Positions 7,451 through 16,227 of a stretch of DNA of 64,000 nt are shown one piece after another; position 1 is the first letter of the stretch; the number at the start of each line of letters is the position of its first letter. The stretch is from Actinokineospora bangkokensis (GTDB taxonomy: Bacteria > Actinomycetota > Actinomycetes > Mycobacteriales > Pseudonocardiaceae). The notes beneath the pieces are model-generated. The model worked only from the letters and a program-made list of their open reading frames with translations. It did not search any database and had not been told where the DNA came from. The DNA lies in assembly GCF_001940455.1 (NCBI RefSeq), contig NZ_MKQR01000032.1, positions 62,001-126,000 of the forward strand. The letters are read 5' to 3'. The position numbers were made by a program, and so were the translations under genes.

Positions 7451-9520
7451 TCAGTTGATGCAGGCCGGGCCCGCGGGCTGCTCCTGCGCCTTGGCGGGCG
7501 CGCCCAGGTCGAGCAGCGGGGCGCCGGTGAGGCCGTTGGTCTCCTCGTAGTCCTTGCCCAGGATCACCGTGACCTTGCCCTTGCCCAGGGCCGAGTCCTT
7601 CTCCACCGCGTAGTCGCCGCCGAGCGCGTCGGCCACCATCTGCCCCTGCGCCTGCTGACCGGTGGCGAAGCGCACGACGGTCTTGGCGCGGTTGGCCGCG
7701 TTGCCGGTGGCGCCCTCGGTGAAGCCCTTGCCGGTGAGCACCTTCGCCACGTCGGCGGCCAGCCCGGTGCGGCCGGAGCCGTTGAGCACGTTCACCGTGG
7801 GCTTGGTGCTGTCGGCCTCGGTCGAGCCGGGTTCCGAGGAGGACCCGGTGGGGGCGGTGCTGGTGGGGGCGTTGGGGTTGAGCAAGTGCTGGACGAAGGC
7901 CCGCACCTCGTCCGGGTCGATCTGGATGGCCTGGCCGTCGTCGGGGGTGGGCAGGTCGGGGCGGCCGGTGGGGATCGTCTTGAACTGGATCTTGCCGCCG
8001 GTGACGCCGATCATCTGCTGGGCGAACTTCATCACGTCCCAGTCCTGGTCGAGCACGACCGACTTGGCGATCGCCTCCTGCAGCTTGGGCAGGGTCGAGG
8101 AGCCGGGGGCGATGACGTCCTGGGAGAAGACCTTCTTGGCCATCGCCGACATGAACGTCTGCTGGCGCACGATCCGGTCGAGGTCGCCGTTGGGCAGGCC
8201 GTGGCGCTGGCGGACGAAGGCCAGCGCCGGGGCGCCCGCGATGGTCTGCACGCCCGCGGGGAAGTTCGCGCCGGAGAAGCTGTCCTTGACCGCCTTGTTC
8301 AGGCACACCTCGACCCCGCCGATGGCGTTGGTGATGTCGTAGAAGCCGAGCAGGTTCACCTCGGCGTAGTGGTCGATGGTGGCGCCGGTGAGGGTGGAGA
8401 TCGTCTTGATCAGCTCGCGCGCGCCCGCCTGGTTGGTCTGGAGTTCGAGGTCGCGGCCGCTGACGCCCTTCTCCTTGAGCCCGGCGTAGGCGTCGTTCTT
8501 CGCCCTGGCGTAGGCGGAGTTGATCTTGTGCTTGCCGAAGCCGGGGATGTCGACGTAGGAGTCGCGCGGGATGGAGATGCCGGTGGCCGGGCTGCCGTCG
8601 TTGGGGATCCGGATCAGGATCAGCGTGTCGGTGTTGACCTGCCCGTCGGCCACGCCCGCGTTGAGCGCCGCGAGCTGCTCCTTCGACAGCGGGTTGCCCT
8701 GCGCGTCGATGCGCGAGTCCATGCCGACCATGAGGATGTCGACCGCGCCGTCCGGCGGCTTCTCCACCTGCTCGCCGTCGATGACGTTGGCCCTGGTCAG
8801 GTCGTCGGCGAAGTCGTCCTGGATCTTCCAGTAGTAGCCCACGGTCGCCAGCACCACGGCCGAGAGCAGCGCCACCAGCACCTTGCCGGGCAGGTACCGC
8901 GGCCGCGGGCCGGAGTCCACGAGCGCCGCGGGCCGGGCGGCCGGGCGGTCGCGCGGGCCGATCTTCTCGGTCTCCAGCGCGGACACCGGGCGGCGCGCGG
9001 CGGCGCCCGCACCCGCGCGGCGGCGCTCCTCGGCGCGCTCGGGCCTGCGGGCCGGGTCGCGGCGGACTGGGTCGCGGCGGGCCGGGTCGCGCGGCGCCCC
9101 CGCCTCCGGGCGCGGCCTGCGCGGCGGCGGCGCGCCCTCGCGGCGGCGGTCGGCTCGGTCGCGGGGGTCGGTCCGGTCGCGCCGTTCCCGGGTCTCGCGG
9201 CGGTCACGGCCCTCGGCGCCCCTGCGGTCGGTGCCCCGGCGCTCGGCGCCGCGCGGCTCGCCGCGGCGCTCCCCGGGGGCGCCACCGGCCTCCCGGCGAC
9301 CGCGCGCGTCGCGGGGGTCGGCGCCGCGGCCCTCGCGCTGGTCGCGGCGGGCGCGCTCGGGCGGGGGCTGCCCGCGCTCGCCCCGGCCCCGGTCAGCGCG
9401 GTCGGCGGACTGGCGGGGCACCCGGGCACCGGGTTGCGCGCCGCGACCGCGGTCGGCACGTGCCTGTGCGGACCGCTCCCGGTCCGCGGCGCTGCCTGAC
9501 CCTGGCGGCCGGTGTTCCAC
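7451..9520 (-). CDS. LytR-CpsA-Psr (LCP) ligase with LytR_C domain and long Arg-rich tail
   Basis: A 689-residue type II membrane protein. The GTG at 9520 is preceded by GGGAGGAG; the frame can be opened 27 codons earlier but without a ribosome site. Residues 1 to about 195 are disordered, dominated by Arg, Asp, Glu, Pro and Ala (for example a run RRDPARRDPVRRDPARR). One membrane helix follows (about 212-230). The LCP domain (about 258-455) has the phosphate and metal residues in MVGMDSR, GISIPRDSYVDIPG and VRQRHGLPNGDLDR. LCP enzymes attach arabinogalactan or teichoic-type polymers to peptidoglycan. A LytR_C domain (about 575-660) ends the protein. Confidence 0.9.
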   Translation of the reverse strand: MEHRPPGSGSAADRERSAQARADRGRGAQPGARVPRQSADRADRGRGERGQPPPERARRDQREGRGADPRDARGRREAGGAPGERRGEPRGAERRGTDRRGAEGRDRRETRERRDRTDPRDRADRRREGAPPPRRPRPEAGAPRDPARRDPVRRDPARRPERAEERRRAGAGAAARRPVSALETEKIGPRDRPAARPAALVDSGPRPRYLPGKVLVALLSAVVLATVGYYWKIQDDFADDLTRANVIDGEQVEKPPDGAVDILMVGMDSRIDAQGNPLSKEQLAALNAGVADGQVNTDTLILIRIPNDGSPATGISIPRDSYVDIPGFGKHKINSAYARAKNDAYAGLKEKGVSGRDLELQTNQAGARELIKTISTLTGATIDHYAEVNLLGFYDITNAIGGVEVCLNKAVKDSFSGANFPAGVQTIAGAPALAFVRQRHGLPNGDLDRIVRQQTFMSAMAKKVFSQDVIAPGSSTLPKLQEAIAKSVVLDQDWDVMKFAQQMIGVTGGKIQFKTIPTGRPDLPTPDDGQAIQIDPDEVRAFVQHLLNPNAPTSTAPTGSSSEPGSTEADSTKPTVNVLNGSGRTGLAADVAKVLTGKGFTEGATGNAANRAKTVVRFATGQQAQGQMVADALGGDYAVEKDSALGKGKVTVILGKDYEETNGLTGAPLLDLGAPAKAQEQPAGPACIN

Positions 9521-9697
9521 GCCTCGCTCCTCCCTGCCGGCCGTGCGCGAGACCCGGTCGCGCACGTCGTCCACACGGCCACGCCCGCGCCGACCCGTCA
9601 CGGGTCAGACGCGGACAACCGCCCCCAGGTTGTCCGTACTGTGACACACCCGGTGCGCGGCCCAGGTGTCGGCCGTCGCCCGAGTGGGTAACCCGGG

Positions 9698-11881
9698 TCA
9701 TCCGCTCACCCTTTCGTGCACCTGCGGCACCGCCGCCGACCTGCGCCGACGCGGCCGCAGCCGGGCGGGCCAAGCGGTGCCGACAGCGCAGCCCAGCGCG
9801 AGCGCGATCGTGACGAGGTGCACAGCCGTGCCCACGTCGCTGACGGTGGTGACCATGGGCGGCACGCACGCCACCGCGGCCAGCAGCCACGGCCACGGCA
9901 TCGCCGCGGTGCCCACGCGCACCGAGTGCAGCAGGTACCAGCCCAGCAGCAGGTGCACGACCCCGGACATCGGGTCCAGCGGCAGCCCCAGCAGCACCGA
10001 CCCGTGCGCGGTGCCGGTGATGCCGGTCACCGCGAAGCCCGCGATGCCCAGCGCCCCGTAGGCGGTGCCCAGCGCCGCCGCGACGGCGTCCCACCGGCTC
10101 GACCCGGCGCGCGGGGCCGGGGCGACCGGGGCGTGCCGGTGCTTCTCGAACAGCAGGAACGCCAGCACCGTCGGCACCACCAGCAGCCCCACCGCCGCCA
10201 GCACCCGCGGCCGCAGCACCAGGCCCTGCGCCCCGGTCCAGCGCACGGCCCCCACCACGCCCGCCACCAGCAGCAGCGCGCTGAGATAGGTCAGGTAGGA
10301 GGTGATCGGCGCCGCCCTGGCGAACCCGATCCACCGCCCCGCCGCGCCCCGCGCGACCCTCGCCACCGCCGCGGGCCCGGGCGCCACCACCAGGCACACC
10401 TGGGCGATCCCGAGCAGCAGCACCGCGGGCGCGGACGGCACGAAGCTGGCCGTCTCGGCGGGCTCGGCGATCAGGCCGGGGGAGTGCCCGCCGACGGTCG
10501 TCAGCAGCACCAGGCCCACTAGCGCGGCCCCGGCGACCAGCGCGGTGGCCCGCCCGCCCACCCGCCGCAGCACCCCGTCGGCGTGCAGGAAGGACAGCTG
10601 CCCGAAGAACAGCGCCAGCAGGATGCCGCCCGCGTGCGCGGCCACCGACCCCGAGCCGAGCACCGCCAGGCCCACCACGCCCGCGGCCAGCGCCGCCGGG
10701 GTCAGCAGCGGCGCCCGCCCGTGCAGCCACAGCGCCGCCGGGGCCACGCCGACCACCAGCAGGTACAGCCCGAGCAGCCACAGCGGCTGCGCGACGAGCC
10801 TGCCGAAGGCGGCCACCGCCGCGTCCGGGGCGTCGAGCAGGTCCAGCGACAGCGGCACCACCAGCCAGGCGGTGACGAACGCCAGCACCGGGCGGATCAG
10901 CCAGGACACCCGCCGCGCCAGGTACCCGGCGTAGCCGTGACCGGTGGCCCGCGCCGCCCGCCAGGCCAGCAGGTTCGAGTCGCCGCCCGCGAAGAAGTAC
11001 AGCGGCACCAGCTGCAACAGCCAGGTCACCGGCCACAGGTCCGCGGCGGGCACGCCCAGCAGCGGCCCGAACGCCAGCACCGACTCGGCCACCACCACCC
11101 CGGCCAGGCTCGCCAGCCGCACCACGCCCAGGTAGGCGGCGCGCTCGCCCTCGGCGGCGCCGAGCGGGTGGGCGTGCTCGCGCGGCACCCGGCGGCGGGT
11201 GAAGGCGGGCACCCGCACGGCCAGCAGCACCGCCACGACCAGCAGGCCGATCGCCCAGGCCCCCACCGGCTCGCTGATCGGCGGACCCCAGCGCTGGTGC
11301 CAGGAGTTGACCACCAGCCCGGCCGAGTACAGCGAGGCCACCACCCGGCAGGTGCCGCCGGAGCCGCGCGGGTTCAGCTCGCACTGGCGGTGCATGTCCG
11401 CGGAGAGCCGCGCGTCGAGCTCGTGCCGGTAGGAGGCGGGCAGCGGCGTGCCCTTGGCGGCGGCGTAGCGCAGCAGGTCGTAGCCGAAGTCGTGGGCCTT
11501 GCAGCCGACGGAGAAGTCCCAGCGGGTGTCGTCGTCGCCCCACGGGGTCGAGCAGCCGCCATCGGGGTGCACCACGCGGACCGTGCCGTCCGGGGCGGCG
11601 GCGCGGACGGGGGTGACGTGCAGCTCGGCGGTGAAGTCGGCGGGCAGGTCGGCCATCGGGTCGCGCCCGGAGCCGGGGGCGAGCAGCGCGTCGAGCACCC
11701 TCGCCGCGGCGGCCGCGGGACCGGCCGGGACGCGCTCGTCGGGCGCCGGGGCCCGGGAGGCCACCACGGCGAACCCCGCCGCGGCCAGCAGCACCAGCAG
11801 CAGCCAGCCCACGCGCCCACCGGCCCGGCGCCCGACCGGACCGGCCCCTGGCGCCGCGCCGCTCGGCGCCGCCTGCGTCAT
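9698..11881 (-). CDS. Phospholipase A2 / acyltransferase-3 membrane fusion protein
   Basis: A 727-residue protein. After a first membrane helix (about 25-43) comes an extracytoplasmic domain matching bacterial phospholipase A2: GCKAHDFGYDLL holds the catalytic His130-Asp131 pair and LSADMHRQC carries the later Asp162; cysteines at 110, 127, 167 and 178 can form two disulfides. A second helix (about 208-223) leads into a multi-pass domain (about 240-590) with features of acyltransferase-3 proteins (VPLYFFAGGDSNLLAW, YLARRVSWLIRP, PLWLLGLYLLVVGVAP). The last four helices (about 600-710) resemble DUF4383. The two catalytic modules suggest release and transfer of acyl groups at the membrane (inference). 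The fusion is unusual. Confidence 0.8.
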   Translation of the reverse strand: MTQAAPSGAAPGAGPVGRRAGGRVGWLLLVLLAAAGFAVVASRAPAPDERVPAGPAAAAARVLDALLAPGSGRDPMADLPADFTAELHVTPVRAAAPDGTVRVVHPDGGCSTPWGDDDTRWDFSVGCKAHDFGYDLLRYAAAKGTPLPASYRHELDARLSADMHRQCELNPRGSGGTCRVVASLYSAGLVVNSWHQRWGPPISEPVGAWAIGLLVVAVLLAVRVPAFTRRRVPREHAHPLGAAEGERAAYLGVVRLASLAGVVVAESVLAFGPLLGVPAADLWPVTWLLQLVPLYFFAGGDSNLLAWRAARATGHGYAGYLARRVSWLIRPVLAFVTAWLVVPLSLDLLDAPDAAVAAFGRLVAQPLWLLGLYLLVVGVAPAALWLHGRAPLLTPAALAAGVVGLAVLGSGSVAAHAGGILLALFFGQLSFLHADGVLRRVGGRATALVAGAALVGLVLLTTVGGHSPGLIAEPAETASFVPSAPAVLLLGIAQVCLVVAPGPAAVARVARGAAGRWIGFARAAPITSYLTYLSALLLVAGVVGAVRWTGAQGLVLRPRVLAAVGLLVVPTVLAFLLFEKHRHAPVAPAPRAGSSRWDAVAAALGTAYGALGIAGFAVTGITGTAHGSVLLGLPLDPMSGVVHLLLGWYLLHSVRVGTAAMPWPWLLAAVACVPPMVTTVSDVGTAVHLVTIALALGCAVGTAWPARLRPRRRRSAAVPQVHERVSG

Positions 11882-12219
11882 CGCCCGCCGGGCGGTGCCT
11901 GCCCGCGGGTGCCCTGGATCACGTCCCCCACCGGGGCGAGGCTACCGGTCCCCCGTCGCGGCGCGGCGCACCCCCAGAACGCCGCGCCGCGACCACCCCG
12001 GGGGCCGCGCGGGCCTGCCCACCGGACCCGACGACACACGCTAGTGTCCGGTCCTGGCAACCGTCCTGTACTGCCGCCGGGGTCGCGCCGACCCGGTGAT
12101 CAGGGGTTCCACCTGGGGCAATAGTGCTTTCGGGTGACATGTGACCGCGGTGCGGCGGCAAGATCGGCGGTCCCGTGCGGCAAGAGCGCGAGCGCACGGG
12201 CGGTGGGGGAGGACGCGTG
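11882..12219. other. Divergent intergenic region
   Basis: 338 bases between the divergent phospholipase fusion and the AfsR-like regulator. I see no gene. The GTG-rich stretch 12175-12216 is in frame with the regulator but the strong ribosome site (GGGGGAGGA) is inside it, so I treat it as leader. Confidence 0.6.
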
Positions 12220-15200
12220 GTGGACCGCGGGGCGTTCGGCGCTGCCGTGCGCGCCCACCGGCTGCGCGCCGGGCTGACCCAGGGGGAGCTGGCCGAGCGC
12301 GCCGGGCTCAGCGTCCGGGCGCTGCGCTACATCGAGCGCGGCGGCGTCGGCAGGCCGCGCCCGGAGTCCGTGCGCAGGCTGGCCGAGGCGGTCGGCGTCG
12401 AGGTGGGGGTGCTCAGCGCCGCGGTGGTGCCCTCGCCGCAGCTGCGGGTGGGCGTGCTCGGGCCGTTCACCGTGACCCGCGACGACGTGCGGCTGCGGGC
12501 GGGCGCGGTGAAGCAGCGGGTGCTGCTGGCGCTGCTGGCCCTGCACCCCGGCGAGCGGGTCTCGCACGCGGAGATCGTCGACGTGCTCTGGGGCGAGGAC
12601 CCGCCCGCCAGCTGCCTGGGCCTGGTGCACACCTACGTCTCCCGGCTGCGCGGCACGCTCGACGCCGGGGACGCCATCGCCTCCGAACCCGGCGGCTACC
12701 GGCTCGACGCCACCGCCGAGGAGCTCGACCTGCTGCGCTTCACCGAGCTGGTCGAGCGGGCCCGCGCCACCGGCGGCGCCGCCGCGGTCGACCTGCTGGG
12801 CCGGGCGCTGGACTGCTGGCGCGGGCCGGTGCTGGCCGACCTGCCCGACCGGCTGCGCGCCCACCCCACCGCCGAGGCGCTGGCCGTGCGCCGCCGCGAG
12901 GTCGCCCTGGAGCACGCTGACCTGGCGCTGGCCCTGGGCGCCCACACCGCCGTGGTGCGGGTGCTGCGCGCGCTGGTGCCGCACGACCCGCTGCACGAGG
13001 GCCTGCACGCGCGGCTGGGGCTGGCGCTGTCGGGCACCGGCGAGCAGGCCGAGGCGCTGCGGGTGCTCACCGACCTGCGGTCCCGGTTGGACGAGGAGCT
13101 GGGCGTCGAGCCCGGCCAGGAGGTGCGGGCGGCGCACGTGCGGGTGCTGCGCGCCGCGCCCGCGCCCGGGCCGCCGCCCGCGGGCCCCGACCCGGCGCTG
13201 CCGGTGCCCGCGCAGCTGCCTGCCGAGTCACCCGGGTTCGTCGGCAGGCACGACCCGCTGGGCAAGCTCGACGAGCTGGCGGGGGCCACCGACAGCGGTG
13301 TCGTGCCGGTGGTGGTGTCCGGCACGGCGGGCGTGGGCAAGACCGCGCTGGCCCTGCGCTGGGCGCACCGCGCCCGGCACCGCTTCCCCGACGGCCAGCT
13401 CAGCGCCAACCTGCGCGGGCACGCCGCGGGCACCCCGCTGAGCACCCACCAGGTGCTCGTGCGGTTCCTGCACGCCCTGGGCGTGGCGCCCGAGCGGGTG
13501 CCCGCCGACACCGACGAGGCCGCGGGCCTCTACCGCACCCTGCTCGCGGGCCGCCGGGTGCTGGTGCTGCTGGACAACGCCGCCACCGCCGAGCAGGTCC
13601 GCCCGCTGCTGCCCGGCGCCCCCGGCTGCCTGGTCCTGGTCACCAGCCGCGACCGGCTCGCCGGGCTGACCGCCCAGGACGGCGCCCACCAGCTCCCGCT
13701 CGACGTGCTGGGCCCCGCCGAGGCCGCCGAGCTGCTCGGCCGGATGGTCGGCACCGCCCGGCTGCGCCGCGAGCCCGCCGCCGCGGCGGAGGTGGCCGAG
13801 GTGTGCGGGCACCTGCCGCTGGCGCTGCGCATCGCGGGCGCCAACCTCGCCGTGCGCCCGCAGGTCAGCATCGCCGACTACACCCGCGAGCTGCGCGACC
13901 GGGGCAGGCTCGCCGGGCTGGCGGTGCCCGGCGACCAGTCCGCGGCCGTGCGCGCGGCCTTCGACCTGTCCTACGCCAAGCTCGCCCCCGCCGCCCGCAG
14001 GCTCTTCCGGCTGCTCGGCCTGGCCCCCGGCGCCGAGGTCGACGCCCCGGCGACCGCCGCGCTGGGCGGGCTGGCCGTGCCCGAGGCCGCCCGGCTGCTG
14101 CGCGTGCTGCACAGCGGCAACCTCATCCGCGAGACCGCGCCCGGCCGCTACGCCCTGCACGACCTGCTGCGCGACTACGCCAGGGCCCGCGCCGCTGATG
14201 AGGACGACGACCACCGGGGCGCCCTGGTGGGGCTGTTCGACCACTACCTGGCCGAGGTGGAGGCGCACAGCGCCGTGCTCTGGCAGGTCGGCGCCCCGCG
14301 CCGGACCGGCACCGAGGACACCGCGCTGGCCTGGCTGGACCTGGAGCTGGGCACCCTGGTGGCCGCGGCCACCGAGGCCGCCGGGCTGGGCCTGCCGCGG
14401 TACGCCTGGCGCTTCGCCGAGGCGCTGCGCCCGTTCTTCTTCAACCGCGGCCACGGCGCCGACGGGCTGGCGGTGGCCCGCGCCGCGCTGGCCGCCGCCC
14501 GCGCCTGCGGCGACGTCGACGCCGAGGCCTCGGTGCACGACCTGCTCGGGGTCATCCACTGCAACCTCAGCGACTACGCCGCCGCCACCGAGCACCACGG
14601 CTGGGCGCTGGAGCTGAGCCAGGGCACCGGCAACCGGGTGGTGGAGGCCGCCGCGCTGCACAACCTGGGCCGCGCCCACTCCCAGCTCGGCCAACCCGCC
14701 CAGGCCTCGGCGTACTACGAGCGGTCGCTGCGCCTGCACCGCGACATCGGCAACCGCTTCGGCGAGGCGGGCGCCCTGCACTACCTGGGCGTGGCCGCGC
14801 TGTCGCTGGGCAACCCGGAGGAGGCGGTGGCCCGGCACACCGAGGCGCTGGAGCTCAGCGCCCGCATCGGCCACCGGCACGTGCAGGCCGCCGCGTCGCA
14901 GGGCCTGGGCCTGGCGCACTGGGCCATGGGCGACCTGCCGCTGGCCACCCGCCGCTACCGGCACGCCCTGTCGGTGTGCCGCCGCTACGGCTACCGCCAC
15001 GGCGAGGTCAGCATGCTGGTGTGCCTGGCCGAGACCGGCTGCGACGCGGGCGACTACCCGGCCGCCACCGCCCAGGTCCGGCACGCCATGGAGGCCAACC
15101 GCGACCTGGGCGAGCGCCGCCACGAGGTCAGCTGCCTGGACATCCTGGGCACCATCGCCCAGCGCACCGGCGAGTGGTCGGCCGCCGCCGAGCACTACGC

Positions 15201-15645
15201 CCGCGCCCTGGACCTGGCCAGGGAGATCCGCTTCGGCTACGGCGAGGCCTCGGTGCGCATGGGCCAGTGCTCCCTGGCCCGCCGCACCGGCGACCCCGGC
15301 GCCGCCATCGACCACGGCCTCGGCGCCCTGACCCTGATGCGCGCCTCCGGCATGCGCCTGCTGGAGGCCAGGGCGCTGACCGAACTCGCCCACGCCCACC
15401 TCGACGCCGCCGACCCCGACACCGCCGCCGACCACGTCGAACGCGCCATCACCACCGCCCACCGCACCGGCCAACGCCTCACCGAGGCCCGCGCCCGCCA
15501 CGTCCGGGCCCTGCTCCACCAACGCGCGGGCAACCGCCCCGCCGCCGTCCTCGACTGGCGCGCCGCCCTCCCCGTCTTCACCGCCCTGGCCGTCCCCGAG
15601 GCCGACCACGTCCAAGCCCTCCTGGCCGCCTTCACCGCAACCTGA
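12220..15645 (+). CDS. XRE-AfsR/SARP-NB-ARC-TPR transcriptional regulator
   Basis: A 1141-residue regulator. The second of two adjacent GTGs (12220) is 7 bases after GGAGG; 12217 is possible. Domains in order: an XRE helix-turn-helix (about 5-60; LRAGLTQGELAERAGLSVRA), an OmpR-type winged helix (about 75-150; VGVLGPFTVTRDDVRLRAG), a bacterial transcriptional activation domain (about 155-300), an NB-ARC ATPase with P-loop GTAGVGKTA (about 368-376) and Walker B VLVLLDNA (about 446-453), then eight or so TPR repeats (about 760-1110). SARP-NB-ARC-TPR proteins such as AfsR control secondary metabolism; the extra N-terminal XRE domain is an addition. It is alone, divergent from the membrane fusion gene. 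Confidence 0.9.
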   Translation: MDRGAFGAAVRAHRLRAGLTQGELAERAGLSVRALRYIERGGVGRPRPESVRRLAEAVGVEVGVLSAAVVPSPQLRVGVLGPFTVTRDDVRLRAGAVKQRVLLALLALHPGERVSHAEIVDVLWGEDPPASCLGLVHTYVSRLRGTLDAGDAIASEPGGYRLDATAEELDLLRFTELVERARATGGAAAVDLLGRALDCWRGPVLADLPDRLRAHPTAEALAVRRREVALEHADLALALGAHTAVVRVLRALVPHDPLHEGLHARLGLALSGTGEQAEALRVLTDLRSRLDEELGVEPGQEVRAAHVRVLRAAPAPGPPPAGPDPALPVPAQLPAESPGFVGRHDPLGKLDELAGATDSGVVPVVVSGTAGVGKTALALRWAHRARHRFPDGQLSANLRGHAAGTPLSTHQVLVRFLHALGVAPERVPADTDEAAGLYRTLLAGRRVLVLLDNAATAEQVRPLLPGAPGCLVLVTSRDRLAGLTAQDGAHQLPLDVLGPAEAAELLGRMVGTARLRREPAAAAEVAEVCGHLPLALRIAGANLAVRPQVSIADYTRELRDRGRLAGLAVPGDQSAAVRAAFDLSYAKLAPAARRLFRLLGLAPGAEVDAPATAALGGLAVPEAARLLRVLHSGNLIRETAPGRYALHDLLRDYARARAADEDDDHRGALVGLFDHYLAEVEAHSAVLWQVGAPRRTGTEDTALAWLDLELGTLVAAATEAAGLGLPRYAWRFAEALRPFFFNRGHGADGLAVARAALAAARACGDVDAEASVHDLLGVIHCNLSDYAAATEHHGWALELSQGTGNRVVEAAALHNLGRAHSQLGQPAQASAYYERSLRLHRDIGNRFGEAGALHYLGVAALSLGNPEEAVARHTEALELSARIGHRHVQAAASQGLGLAHWAMGDLPLATRRYRHALSVCRRYGYRHGEVSMLVCLAETGCDAGDYPAATAQVRHAMEANRDLGERRHEVSCLDILGTIAQRTGEWSAAAEHYARALDLAREIRFGYGEASVRMGQCSLARRTGDPGAAIDHGLGALTLMRASGMRLLEARALTELAHAHLDAADPDTAADHVERAITTAHRTGQRLTEARARHVRALLHQRAGNRPAAVLDWRAALPVFTALAVPEADHVQALLAAFTAT

Positions 15646-15749
15646 TCCCCCAACACACCCACACCTCCCCGCCCCACCCACCCAGCCAGCCCCTCCCGCT
15701 TTTCGCACAAGGCACCCCCCGCTGAACCGGCGGCCCGGCTACGCAGATG

Positions 15750-15894
15750 CTCGATGGGGTGGTTGTGCTTGGTCGGGGGAGGCGATCATGTGCTACCGAA
15801 CGGGACGGGCGGGCGTCTTTTCAGCCCGCCTTTTCCCCGCCCGCAGCGCATGATCGCCGGAGGGGCCCCGACCAAGCGCAACCACCGCATCGAG
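15750..15894. repeat. 145-nt inverted repeat, arms of about 45 nt
   Basis: CTCGATG (15750-15756) pairs with CATCGAG (15888-15894); GGTGGTTG (15758-15765) with 15879-15886; TGCTTGGTCGGGG (15766-15778) with 15866-15878 (one G-T pair); GGCGATCATG (15781-15790) with 15849-15858; TGC (15791-15793) with 15846-15848. The only interruptions are a single-base mismatch and a 2 x 7 internal loop. The 52-nt apical part contains its own stem GGCGGGC/GCCCGCC. The whole would fold into one long stem-loop as RNA or cruciform DNA. It may be a miniature mobile element, a structured RNA, or a terminator of unusual size. Confidence 0.85.
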
Positions 15895-15916
15895 CCGCCC
15901 CCCGAATCCCGAAAAG

Positions 15917-15933
15917 ATCGGGCGAAGCCCGAT
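15917..15933. repeat. Small perfect hairpin beside the large inverted repeat
   Basis: ATCGGGC-GAA-GCCCGAT. An alternative overlapping stem CCCGA...TCGGG (15908-15912 with 15918-15922) is mutually exclusive with it, so two folds compete for the same bases. Confidence 0.6.
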
Positions 15934-16227
15934 GCCCGACCGAAGCTCGATACCCCCCCCGCATCCCCGCACGTCACTCCCACCACCCCACCGACCACGG
16001 CACCACCACGACCGCCCGGCGAACAGCGAGTGACCAGTCCGCGTGTTCCCCGGGGCCGAACGCGCCCCCCTGCGCTCAGCGCACGCCGCGCACCGCTCAG
16101 CGCGGTCGGGCTGCCCGCCACCGCCCCCGCGCTGACACTGGGGCCGAGCCGGTGGCGGTCGTCGAGGACCGCCGCCGCGGCGGGTGGGCCGCCGCGGGTT
16201 CGGGGCCGGTGGTGGGGAGCGCGTGCG

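Larger units (their letters stand above)
15646..16227. other. Non-coding region with structured elements
   Basis: 582 bases between the AfsR-like regulator and the SDR gene. It holds a 145-nt inverted repeat and a second small hairpin (separate entries). An open frame runs in from upstream of the SDR start, but it crosses the palindrome and has no ribosome site before 16228, so I take it as non-coding. Confidence 0.65.

Noticed and set aside
13228-15708. 826-residue open frame antisense to the AfsR-like regulator
   Set aside because: Composition follows the other strand's codons (Gly/Val/Ala/His-rich) and it is fully antisense to a convincing gene. Long open antisense frames are normal at this GC content.
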